Shown here: positions 1 through 5,206 of the stretch, piece after piece
Layout of the letters: each line of letters starts with the position of its first letter
Position numbering within the stretch: the first letter of the stretch is position 1
Assembly (NCBI GenBank): GCA_021828245.1
Contig: JAKASC010000169.1
Span: forward strand, 1 to 5,206
Reading direction: 5' to 3'
Length of the DNA stretch: 5,206 bases
Source: Acidobacteriota bacterium
GTDB taxonomy: Bacteria > Acidobacteriota > Terriglobia > UBA7540
Position numbers and translations under genes: made by a program
Notes under the pieces: model-generated
Databases searched by the model: none
Told to the model about the DNA's origin: nothing
What the model saw: the letters and a program-made list of their open reading frames with translations, nothing else

Positions 1-379
1 ACCGGGCCGCGGTCTGCGGAATAAGCTGCATTAAACCCATCGCCCCCTTGGGTGAGACGGCTGTCGGGTCGTAGTCCGACTCAACTCGAATCACGGCATG
101 AACCAAGCGAGGGTCTAATCGGTGCTGAGAGGCGATCTGATCCGCTAACCTATCAATTCGGCCGACCTGGGGATTGTCTCGAGAAGGCGAAGTAACGCTT
201 AAAGGCTTGGGAGGAGAGTTGGGAACGTTCGTATTGACGTAAACAATTTGGCCGTGCCGGTTGGTGATGGCTACTATCTGGTCGGCTTGGCAGCCTGCGG
301 CACCCGCCAACACTACAACGGCCGTGAGCACGACTCCGCGCCTCAACGAATTAGTCTTGAAGCCCCTTCCGCAGCGCAT
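1..379 (-). CDS. Lytic transglycosylase, SLT domain, exported (C-terminus cut by window edge)
   Basis: Only the first 126 residues lie in the window. A basic N-terminus (KTNSLRR, residues 8-14) and hydrophobic stretch (15-29) form a signal peptide. It ends at AAGC (Cys30), a weak lipobox, so it is either a lipoprotein or a type I cleaved protein. Residues 34-49 (QIVAITNRHGQIVYVN) look like the short DUF4124-type segment often found before SLT domains. A polar Pro/Ser-rich linker follows. From about residue 75 the SLT domain starts, with DPRLVHAVIRVES (Glu100 the expected catalytic acid) and GAMGLMQLIPQTA (112-124). The family cleaves the MurNAc-GlcNAc bond of peptidoglycan in the periplasm, leaving 1,6-anhydroMurNAc. 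The ATG at 379 is chosen because GAGGAG (384-389) sits 4 bases upstream and a proper n-region follows. The gene has its own promoter and a structured leader. Confidence 0.9.
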   Translation of the reverse strand, partial: MRCGRGFKTNSLRRGVVLTAVVVLAGAAGCQADQIVAITNRHGQIVYVNTNVPNSPPKPLSVTSPSRDNPQVGRIDRLADQIASQHRLDPRLVHAVIRVESDYDPTAVSPKGAMGLMQLIPQTAAR

Positions 380-380
380 T

Positions 381-419
381 GAGCTCCTCACCCTGCCGCA
401 GCTGCAGGGAATAGAACTC
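381..419 (-). promoter_or_regulatory. Putative Shine-Dalgarno-sequestering stem-loop
   Basis: The outer stem GAGUUC (414-419) pairs with GAGCUC (381-386). The inner stem CCCUGC (404-409) pairs with GCAGGG (391-396) over a 7 nt loop, with a 4x4 internal loop between the stems. The 3' strand of the outer stem includes the last three bases of the Shine-Dalgarno sequence GAGGAG (384-389) and ends two bases before the ATG. Formation would therefore hinder ribosome binding. The pairing was worked out by hand without energies. Confidence 0.45.
384..389 (-). promoter_or_regulatory. Ribosome binding site of the lytic transglycosylase gene
   Basis: GAGGAG, within GGUGAGGAG, ends 4 bases before the ATG at 379. 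It fixes the start codon of a gene whose downstream end is missing. Confidence 0.75.
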
Positions 420-537
420 TACCCCTCCTTCACGTTCCCCCGCATCTTCAGCGCGGGGAGCTTACCCGCTGGCGGTTAGGACTGGCGCCCTTCCTCCTGG
501 GTAATCCGTCGCAGGAGGACTCCACCAGATTGGGGGG

Positions 538-567
538 ATTATAGCTCGAACCGCTGGAGGCGAACAA
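538..567 (-). promoter_or_regulatory. Sigma70-type promoter for the lytic transglycosylase gene
   Basis: The -10 box is a perfect TATAAT (538-543 on the minus strand). The -35 candidate TTGTTC (562-567) matches TTGACA at four of six positions with an 18 base spacer. The predicted start is near 530-532, which leaves a leader of about 150 nt. Its place in the gap after the DUF1330 gene suggests the transglycosylase is transcribed on its own, at least in part. Confidence 0.65.
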
Positions 568-571
568 GCAA

Positions 572-581
572 GAAAATTTTC
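572..581. promoter_or_regulatory. AT-rich palindrome at the -35 (possible operator or UP element)
   Basis: GAAAATTTTC is a perfect 10 base inverted repeat, four bases upstream of the -35 hexamer, in a GC-rich neighbourhood. The position suits an UP element contacted by the RNA polymerase alpha subunit or a small operator. A palindrome of this length can also occur by chance, so the role is inference. Confidence 0.35.
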
Positions 582-628
582 AGTCGAGCGGACTGCCTCC
601 CGCCTGCCCAGCACAGTCTTGAAACCGG

Positions 629-650
629 CCACCGCCCTGCGGGGCGATGA
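629..650 (-). terminator. Stem-loop after the DUF1330 gene, weak terminator candidate
   Basis: On the minus-strand RNA, UCAUCGCCC (642-650) can pair with GGGCGGUGG (629-637) over a 4 nt loop, giving 9 bp with G-U wobbles. It lies 46 bases past the DUF1330 stop. Only a short UUU in GGUUUC follows it, so it is not a textbook intrinsic terminator. A smaller hairpin GCGCA/UGCGC (676-689) lies between it and the stop. Together they fill the otherwise featureless part of the 380-696 gap (roughly 582-696). Confidence 0.3.
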
Positions 651-696
651 GCCGTCATCAGGTTTGCGGAGGGCAGCGCACAGATGCGCCGGCTTT

Positions 697-996
697 TCAA
701 TTCTCCGGAAGGCCCTCGATTAAAATGCCGTTGGTGTCGGAAGCGGCCTGGCGCAGCTCCTTCAACTCACGGTACTCAGGCGAGCTGTACCAGGCGCGAG
801 CTCGCTCCATGCTCGGAAACTGAACCATCACCGGGAACGTCGGCCGCCAGTCGCCCTCAACGACCTCGAAAGGGCCGCCGACCGCGAGATAGCGCCCGCC
901 GAATTTCTCGACCACCGGCACGACGCGGCTTCGGTAGTCGGCCATTTTCCCTACGTCCTTAATCCGAACGATATCTACGACGAAATAGGCAGCCAC
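697..996 (-). CDS. DUF1330 family protein
   Basis: This 99-residue protein has the DUF1330 pattern along its whole length: AYFVVDIVRIKD at the start, YRSRVVPVVEKFGGRYLAVG, the hallmark EVVEGDWRPTFPVMVQFPS, then ARAWYSSPEYRELKELR. Family members are small cytosolic proteins with a dimeric ferredoxin-like alpha/beta fold; their reaction is not established and none is claimed here. The frame can be opened further upstream (to 1122), but the family length is about 95 residues. A GTG at 996 has GGAGG (1002-1006) five bases before it, so that start is used. The gene lies 140 bases after alaS on the same strand, with no convincing promoter of its own, and may be read through from alaS. It has no visible functional link to its neighbours. 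Confidence 0.88.
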   Translation of the reverse strand: MAAYFVVDIVRIKDVGKMADYRSRVVPVVEKFGGRYLAVGGPFEVVEGDWRPTFPVMVQFPSMERARAWYSSPEYRELKELRQAASDTNGILIEGLPEN

Positions 997-1001
997 GAGG
1001 T

Positions 1002-1006
1002 CCTCC
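1002..1006 (-). promoter_or_regulatory. Ribosome binding site deciding the GTG start of the DUF1330 gene
   Basis: GGAGG is followed by five bases and then GTG. The alternative upstream ATG would add 42 residues that are rich in Arg, Ser and Gly and foreign to the family. Confidence 0.75.
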
Positions 1007-1116
1007 GTCGGAAAACTTGATTTGCCACAATGGGAGCAGAGCGAGCCGGTCTGGGGCCGCCATGATCCTCCGGCCGTTGCGGGCCTACCGTCGCTTGAAG
1101 CCTCGCGTGGCCGGTC

Positions 1117-1136
1117 GGGCACTCGAGCCGCTGCCC
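1117..1136 (-). other. Small stem-loop directly after the alaS stop
   Basis: GGGCA (1132-1136) pairs with UGCCC (1117-1121) around a 10 nt loop, starting on the base after the TAG. No U-tract follows. It could protect the 3' end or slow polymerase, but it is too weak to call a terminator. Confidence 0.2.
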
Positions 1137-3980
1137 CTACAGCATCTTTTCGATGATTCCCGGCACGGCGGCGAGCGATTCATCGAGCTTTTGGGGATTC
1201 TTTCCGCCCGCTTCGGCCAAATCCTTGCGGCCGCCGCCCGTGCCCTCGAGGATTTTGGCGGCTTCACGGACGATTTTGCCGGCGTCGAGCTTGGACGTCA
1301 GGTCGGGCGACACGGATGCGACGAGTGCGGCTTTACCGTCGTGTACCGTGCCCAGGACGACGACACCCTCCTTCACGTGGGAATACCGGCGTACAGCATC
1401 CACCGAGAGCCTCAAGAGCTCCCGGTCCATGGGCGCCATCCGGACCGCGTACACTCGCACACCCCTCACCACCTTATACCTATTTACCAGCTCGCGAACA
1501 GACTGTTCAATGTGGGCGCGCCGCATCGACTGGAGCTCCGTGACGAGCTTTCTCTCGGTTTGCACGAGCCTTTGCGCCACCGTGACCACCGCATCCGGCT
1601 TGGCGTGCAGCGTTTGGCCGAGTAACGCCAGCGTCTGGTCGGCTTTTCGCAAATGTTCGAGCACGCCGGTTCCCGTCAGCGCCTCGATGCGGCGCGTGCC
1701 GGCGCTCACGCTCGACTCGGAGACGATCTTAAACAGCCCAATATCGCCCGTTCGACGCACGTGCGTTCCGCCACAGAGTTCTTTCGAGAACTTCCCGTCG
1801 GCAATCGAAACCACGCGGACTTTGTCTCCATACTTCTCGCCAAACAGCGCCATCGCGCCGGATTCGATGGCGTGGTCGAGGTCCATAACCTCCGTGTGAA
1901 CTTCTTCGTTCGTTAGGACGTGCTGATTGACCAAGTCTTCGATGTCGAGAAGGTCTTGCTCGCCGAGCGGCGCGAAGTGCGTGAAATCAAACCGCAGGCG
2001 GTCGGGCGCGACGAGCGAGCCGGCTTGCTTCGAGTGCGGGCCGACAATTTCATGCAGCGCGGCATGAAGCAGGTGCGTGGCCGTATGGTTTCGCCGGATG
2101 GCGTCGCGGCGTTCGACGTCCACCACCGCCGTCACCATGTCGCCGGCACGAATCATATCGCGGGCCACGGCTTTGTGCGCGATGACGCCCGCCACCGGCC
2201 GGTACGTGTCCGTGATGTGCGCGACTTCGTGATCGCTTCCCGGGGCGTAAAAGTGCCCCGTGTCCCCGACCTGGCCGCCGGCTTCGGCATAAAACGGCGT
2301 GTGGTCGAGCACGATTTCAAGTTCCTCGCCGGCGCTCACCTCGTTGACGATTTCGCCCTTCTGAATCAGCGCAACGATTTGGCAGTTTTCCGAGCGAGTC
2401 TGCCGATAGCCGTCAAACTCGGTCTTCTGATCCTCGGCGATGTCCCGATAAACCGGCAGCGCCACTTTCTTTTCCGCGCCTTTCCACGACGCCCGCGCCC
2501 GCTCGCGCTGCTTCTGCATTTCCGCGTTGAACCCATCGAGATCAACCTCCGGCCAGCGAGGTTGAAAGCGCGCCACTGGCGCGGACGCAGATATATTGAA
2601 CACGTCGGTGTGCACCCCGTAGTTCTTGGCTACATCCTCGACAAGGTCCGGGCGAACGCCAAAGGTGTCCCAAAGCTTGAAGAGATGCTCGCCCCTAATG
2701 ATAGGGTCGCCACGACCGGTGGGATGATCGCGGGCTGCCCGGCGCGCTCCGGGTAGCGTCGACACGTCAACCGGACCAGGCGAGTTTGCGGCCCTCTTCC
2801 ACTCGCGGAAGGGAACTTCATACGTTCCATTTTTGAGGCGGACAGTTACCGGAACGTCGTCGAGCCGCGCTAACCCCACGCGCGTTGTCTGTTCATACCG
2901 CTCTTCCTCAACCTTGATGGCCTTCGCGATGTGGGGTGCGCTCTCGGCGAGTTCGGGATACGCGGCTTTCATCATGTCCACGACGTGGCCGGACATTTTA
3001 TAAAGAAACGGCTCATTCAGCCCAAGTGTTTGGCCGTGGTAGAGCGCGCGACGCATGATGAGGCGCAGAACGTAACCGCGGCCTTCGTTTGAGGGCAATA
3101 CGCCGTCGGAAATCAGAAACGTGGCGGCGCGGACGTGGTCGGCGACGATGCGGAGGGAAACGTCGGTGTTGTGGTTTGTGCCGTACTCGACGTTGGCCAG
3201 ATCCGCCGCTTCCTCAATCAGCGGCTTGAACAAATCTGTATCGAAGTTCGAAAGTTTGCCTTGCAACACCGCCGCCAGGCGCTCGAGTCCCGCGCCCGTG
3301 TCAATGGAAGGTTTGGGCAGCGGCGTCAGCTTGCCGGATTCGTCGCGGTTGAACTGCATAAAAACCAGATTCCAGATTTCGACGTAGCGGCCGCAATCAT
3401 CGGGGCAGGGAAATTTGCAGTCTTTGTGGCCGAGGTCGCTCGCTTCGGGGCCCATATCGTAATGTATTTCCGAGCACGGGCCGCACGGACCGGTTTCGCC
3501 CATCTGCCAGAAATTTTCTTTCTCGCCGAAGCGGAAGATTCGCTCACGCGGCACGATCTTTGCCCAAATCGCTTCGGCCTCATCGTCTTCTCGGAACACG
3601 GTCGCGTAGAGCCGATTTTTCGGAATCGCAAAATCCTGCGTGACCAGTTCCAAGGCCCAAGGGATGGCGTCCGTCTTGAAATAATCGCCAAAGCTGAAAT
3701 TGCCGAGCATCTCAAAAAAGGTGTGATGGCGGCGGGTGCGGCCCACTTGCTCTAGGTCGTTATGCTTGCCGCCGGCGCGAACGCATTTCTGCACGGAGCA
3801 GGCCCGCGAATAGCTTCGCTTCTCAATGCCCAAAAAGACATCCTTAAACTGATTCATGCCGGCGTTCGTAAATAGCAGGGTGGGATCATTTGCCGGGACG
3901 AGCGAAGACGATGGAACAACGCGATGGCCTCGCTCCTCGAAGAACTTCAAAAACCGTTTTCGAATCTCGTCAGAGTTCAT
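1137..3980 (-). CDS. alaS: Alanine--tRNA ligase (AlaRS)
   Basis: This cytosolic class II enzyme charges tRNA-Ala with alanine and hydrolyses mischarged Ser/Gly-tRNA. The 947 residues hold, in order: the N-terminal signature SSSLVPANDPTLLFTNAGMN (24-43), motif 2 FEMLGNFSFGDYFK (89-102), GPCGPCSEIHYD (164-175), EIWNLVFMQFNR (201-212) and motif 3 DTGAGLERLAAVL (227-239). Then come the tRNA-binding helical region, the editing domain with AEAGGQVGDTG (565-575), HTATH (632-636) and CGGTH (736-740), and a C-Ala domain ending in GGRKDLAEAGGKNPQKLDE. The four editing-site metal ligands (His632, His636, Cys736, His740) are present. The family usually has about 875 residues; the excess lies mainly at residues 376-429 and 460-478. 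The ATG at 3980 gives MNSDEIRKRFLKFF, the normal AlaRS start; its Shine-Dalgarno (GAAG, 3988-3991) is weak. recX lies upstream, a common arrangement. Confidence 0.97.
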   Translation of the reverse strand: MNSDEIRKRFLKFFEERGHRVVPSSSLVPANDPTLLFTNAGMNQFKDVFLGIEKRSYSRACSVQKCVRAGGKHNDLEQVGRTRRHHTFFEMLGNFSFGDYFKTDAIPWALELVTQDFAIPKNRLYATVFREDDEAEAIWAKIVPRERIFRFGEKENFWQMGETGPCGPCSEIHYDMGPEASDLGHKDCKFPCPDDCGRYVEIWNLVFMQFNRDESGKLTPLPKPSIDTGAGLERLAAVLQGKLSNFDTDLFKPLIEEAADLANVEYGTNHNTDVSLRIVADHVRAATFLISDGVLPSNEGRGYVLRLIMRRALYHGQTLGLNEPFLYKMSGHVVDMMKAAYPELAESAPHIAKAIKVEEERYEQTTRVGLARLDDVPVTVRLKNGTYEVPFREWKRAANSPGPVDVSTLPGARRAARDHPTGRGDPIIRGEHLFKLWDTFGVRPDLVEDVAKNYGVHTDVFNISASAPVARFQPRWPEVDLDGFNAEMQKQRERARASWKGAEKKVALPVYRDIAEDQKTEFDGYRQTRSENCQIVALIQKGEIVNEVSAGEELEIVLDHTPFYAEAGGQVGDTGHFYAPGSDHEVAHITDTYRPVAGVIAHKAVARDMIRAGDMVTAVVDVERRDAIRRNHTATHLLHAALHEIVGPHSKQAGSLVAPDRLRFDFTHFAPLGEQDLLDIEDLVNQHVLTNEEVHTEVMDLDHAIESGAMALFGEKYGDKVRVVSIADGKFSKELCGGTHVRRTGDIGLFKIVSESSVSAGTRRIEALTGTGVLEHLRKADQTLALLGQTLHAKPDAVVTVAQRLVQTERKLVTELQSMRRAHIEQSVRELVNRYKVVRGVRVYAVRMAPMDRELLRLSVDAVRRYSHVKEGVVVLGTVHDGKAALVASVSPDLTSKLDAGKIVREAAKILEGTGGGRKDLAEAGGKNPQKLDESLAAVPGIIEKML

Positions 3981-4032
3981 AGTTGCGCTTCGTGTATTGA
4001 CCCGCTCATCCAAAATAGCGTGAAACAGCCTT

Positions 4033-4057
4033 TTTCGTCGCCCCACGGGGAACGAAA
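4033..4057. other. Stem-loop in the recX-alaS gap
   Basis: An outer 6 bp stem TTTCGT/ACGAAA encloses, after a 2x1 internal loop, a CCC/GGG stem with a 4 nt loop. On the minus strand it is followed by AAAA rather than a U-tract, so it is not an intrinsic terminator. It sits about 50 bases before the alaS ATG, where a leader element, an RNA processing site or an alaS operator could lie. No clear promoter was found in this 86 base gap. Confidence 0.35.
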
Positions 4058-4066
4058 TGGCGGTGC

Positions 4067-4588
4067 TTATTTCGGCTCATCCTCGATGACTACGATGCCG
4101 TCGTCATCCGCCACCGGCTGAAGCTCGGGCCGGGAGCGGACTGCTTTCATAATATCATCGGGGCGGAAGCCGCGGCGAAGGAGGCTCTGACAGAGCGAGG
4201 CGAAGCGAGCGCGGGTGAAGGGGCGGCGAAGGGTCGGGATCTTCCTGTCAAGGATTTGTTCGAGGGCGAGTCGCTCATCCACGCCGTCGTAAGCGCGCTC
4301 GAGCGCGGGTTCGATGACGCGATAATCCACCAGCTTGGCCCTCAATTCCCGGCGGGTGCGGATACGTCCCAGACGTCGGCGGGCGAGGGAGCGGGCGGCC
4401 TGCTCGGCGAACTGGGCGTCATTGAGAAAGCCGAGCTCGCGGAGGCGGTGGAGGGTCTGGGAAATTGCTTCGCCGGAATCGGGATATTTTCGCGCCAGAG
4501 CGCGACGCATCTCCGCCGTGGAATAGGGCCGGCGGGAAAGCATGCGCAGCGCCGCCTGGAAGGGGTCGCTCTCCTTACCTCGGGGCAT
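4067..4588 (-). CDS. recX: Regulatory protein RecX
   Basis: RecX binds RecA filaments and modulates their growth and activities in recombination and the SOS response. The 173-residue product has the helical-repeat layout of the family: AALRMLSRRPYSTAEMRRAL (12-31), the signature LGFLNDAQFAEQAARSLARR (52-71) followed by LGRIRTRRELRAKLVD (73-88), and a last repeat RFASLCQSLLRRGFRPDDI (128-146). It ends in an acidic tail. The ATG at 4588 is chosen because it has AGGGGGG (4594-4600) just upstream and gives a normal family length; the frame opens 40 residues further inside pilT but that part is not RecX-like. The start overlaps the end of pilT by 14 bases, which suggests translational coupling. 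recA, the usual upstream partner, is not in this window; pilT takes its place. Confidence 0.92.
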   Translation of the reverse strand: MPRGKESDPFQAALRMLSRRPYSTAEMRRALARKYPDSGEAISQTLHRLRELGFLNDAQFAEQAARSLARRRLGRIRTRRELRAKLVDYRVIEPALERAYDGVDERLALEQILDRKIPTLRRPFTRARFASLCQSLLRRGFRPDDIMKAVRSRPELQPVADDDGIVVIEDEPK

Positions 4589-5206
4589 AGCGACCCCCCT
4601 GAGCCGCTCTCTCCATCTCCTCGCGCGCCGCGTCCGCGGTGGTGCGAATACCCTGGATGCGCAGCCTAAATTCGTCGGGGTTGGAAGAGTAGAGAAGAGC
4701 TTCTTCAAGGGTGATCAGGCCCTGGCTGAAGAGATCGTAGAGCGACTGGTCGAAGGTCTGCATGCCGTACTGTGAGACGCCACCGGCGATGGCTTCCTTA
4801 ATCATCCGTGTCTTGTCGGGGTTGGTGATGCAGTCGCGGATGAATTCGGTCGCAATGAGGATTTCACAAGCCGGCACGCGGCCGATGCCGTCGGATTTGC
4901 GAACCAGACGCTGCGAGATGACCGCCTTGAGCGTGGTGGCCAACAGCAGCCGGATCTGCTTCTGCTCCGGCGGCGGGAAGACAGCGATGATACGTTGCAC
5001 GGTTTCCGTGGCGTCCAGGGTGTGCAAGGTCGAAAAGACCAGGTGGCCGGTTTCGGCCGCGATAAGCGCCGTGTGAATAGTTTCGAGATCGCGCATTTCG
5101 CCCACCAGAATGACGTCGGGGTCCTGCCGGAGGGCGGCGCGCAGCGCGGAGCCGAAGCTCGGCGTGTCCACCTCGACCTCGCGCTGGTTGACGAACCCTT
5201 TCTTGT
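4575..5206 (-). CDS. pilT: Type IV pilus twitching motility ATPase, PilT family (N-terminus cut by window edge)
   Basis: PilT-type hexameric ATPases sit at the inner-membrane base of the type IV pilus and power its retraction. The visible 209 residues begin at KKGFVNQREVE and hold the Walker B region DPDVILVGEMRD (fragment residues 28-39), the His box TGHLVFSTLHT (52-62), VFPPPEQKQIRLLLA and a C-terminal domain with QYGMQTFDQSLYDLFSQGLITLEEAL. The N-terminal PAS-like domain and Walker A loop would lie beyond the right edge. The classical AIRNLIRE motif is replaced by TEFIRDCITNPDKTRM, as I recall for PilT/PilU-like proteins of Acidobacteriota and myxobacteria, so a PilU-like paralogue cannot be excluded. 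GTG at 5169-5171 is an internal Val codon, not a start. The stop overlaps recX. Confidence 0.92.
   Translation of the reverse strand, partial: KKGFVNQREVEVDTPSFGSALRAALRQDPDVILVGEMRDLETIHTALIAAETGHLVFSTLHTLDATETVQRIIAVFPPPEQKQIRLLLATTLKAVISQRLVRKSDGIGRVPACEILIATEFIRDCITNPDKTRMIKEAIAGGVSQYGMQTFDQSLYDLFSQGLITLEEALLYSSNPDEFRLRIQGIRTTADAAREEMERAAQGGRYAPR

Larger units (their letters stand above)
380..531 (-). promoter_or_regulatory. Structured 5' leader RNA of the lytic transglycosylase gene (candidate cis-regulatory RNA)
   Basis: This leader of about 150 nt runs from the predicted transcription start near 531 to the ATG. Hand folding of the minus-strand RNA gives three parts. Hairpin 1 (482-528) has an outer 6 bp stem CUGGUG/CGCCAG and an inner 8 bp stem UCCUCCUG/CAGGAGGA with a 12 nt loop. 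Hairpin 2 (437-459) has a 7 bp stem UCCCCGC/GCGGGGG with a 9 nt loop. The third part can form either of two exclusive structures. In one, GGGGUAG (419-425) pairs with CUAUUCC (408-414). In the other, GAGUUC (414-419) pairs with GAGCUC (381-386), enclosing CCCUGC/GCAGGG, which buries part of the Shine-Dalgarno sequence. The stem positions are seen in the sequence; a switching role is inferred. No ligand class is assigned with confidence. Confidence 0.5.

Noticed and set aside
338..354. A ydaO-like 3' block (ACUAAUUCGUUGAGGCG) that would complete a c-di-AMP riboswitch.
   Set aside because: It is inside the signal peptide codons, pairs poorly with the upstream GGGGG strand, and would force a start codon without a basic n-region.
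261..479. A plus-strand open frame of 72 codons across the transglycosylase start and leader.
   Set aside because: It runs against a clear signal peptide, ribosome binding site and structured leader on the minus strand.
676..689. A GCGCA/UGCGC hairpin near the DUF1330 stop as a terminator.
   Set aside because: The stem is only 5 bp and no U-tract follows; it is mentioned only as part of the gap.
997..1122. An N-terminal extension of the DUF1330 protein containing a CSHC pair that might look like a zinc motif.
   Set aside because: The family starts at the GTG at 996 with a strong GGAGG before it; the extension is noncoding-like in composition.
1017..1899. Two overlapping plus-strand open frames.
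   Set aside because: They are antisense mainly to the alaS 3' end, show no family signal and no good ribosome binding site.
1920..2756. A plus-strand open frame of 278 codons.
   Set aside because: It lies wholly antisense to alaS, has no recognisable domain and is Arg/Val-rich as expected from the complement of GC-rich coding DNA.
3135..3755. A plus-strand open frame of 206 codons.
   Set aside because: It is antisense to the most conserved part of AlaRS; the minus-strand reading fully explains the sequence.
3981..4046. A 22-residue upstream extension of AlaRS.
   Set aside because: AlaRS proteins begin at the MNSDEIRKRF-like helix; the extension has no family support and runs into the stem-loop region.

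Overview
The window carries five genes, all on the minus strand, and reads as a housekeeping region of a GC-rich Gram-negative bacterium. In transcription order, from the right edge to the left edge, they are: the C-terminal part of a type IV pilus retraction ATPase (pilT-like), recX, alaS, a small DUF1330 protein, and the N-terminal part of an exported lytic transglycosylase. The pilT-recX-alaS order, the style of the PilT C-terminus and AlaRS phrases such as EFDGYRQTRS fit Acidobacteriota best. That placement comes from memory of the families and has not been searched.

Right part (3981-5206): the pilT fragment overlaps recX by 14 bases, so the two are probably translationally coupled. An 86-base gap holding one stem-loop separates recX from alaS. 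Middle (1137-3980): a full-length AlaRS of 947 residues, longer than the usual 870-880. It has all catalytic and editing motifs, an in-frame insertion of about 54 residues, a second of about 19, and a His/Cys-rich loop. Left-middle (697-1136): a 99-residue DUF1330 protein starting at GTG behind a strong Shine-Dalgarno sequence.

Left part (1-696): the only gene-free stretch above 300 bases (380-696) is the most interesting piece. It has a promoter with a perfect TATAAT box, a GAAAATTTTC palindrome just upstream of the -35, and a leader of about 150 nt. By hand the leader folds into two strong hairpins, followed by two mutually exclusive helices. One of these helices covers part of the Shine-Dalgarno of the transglycosylase gene. 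This looks like a cis-regulatory RNA; part of it resembles the c-di-AMP (ydaO) riboswitch core, but the match is incomplete.

No rRNA, tRNA, CRISPR array, insertion sequence or integration site was seen. The plus strand shows no convincing gene; its long open frames lie antisense to alaS and the other minus-strand genes.
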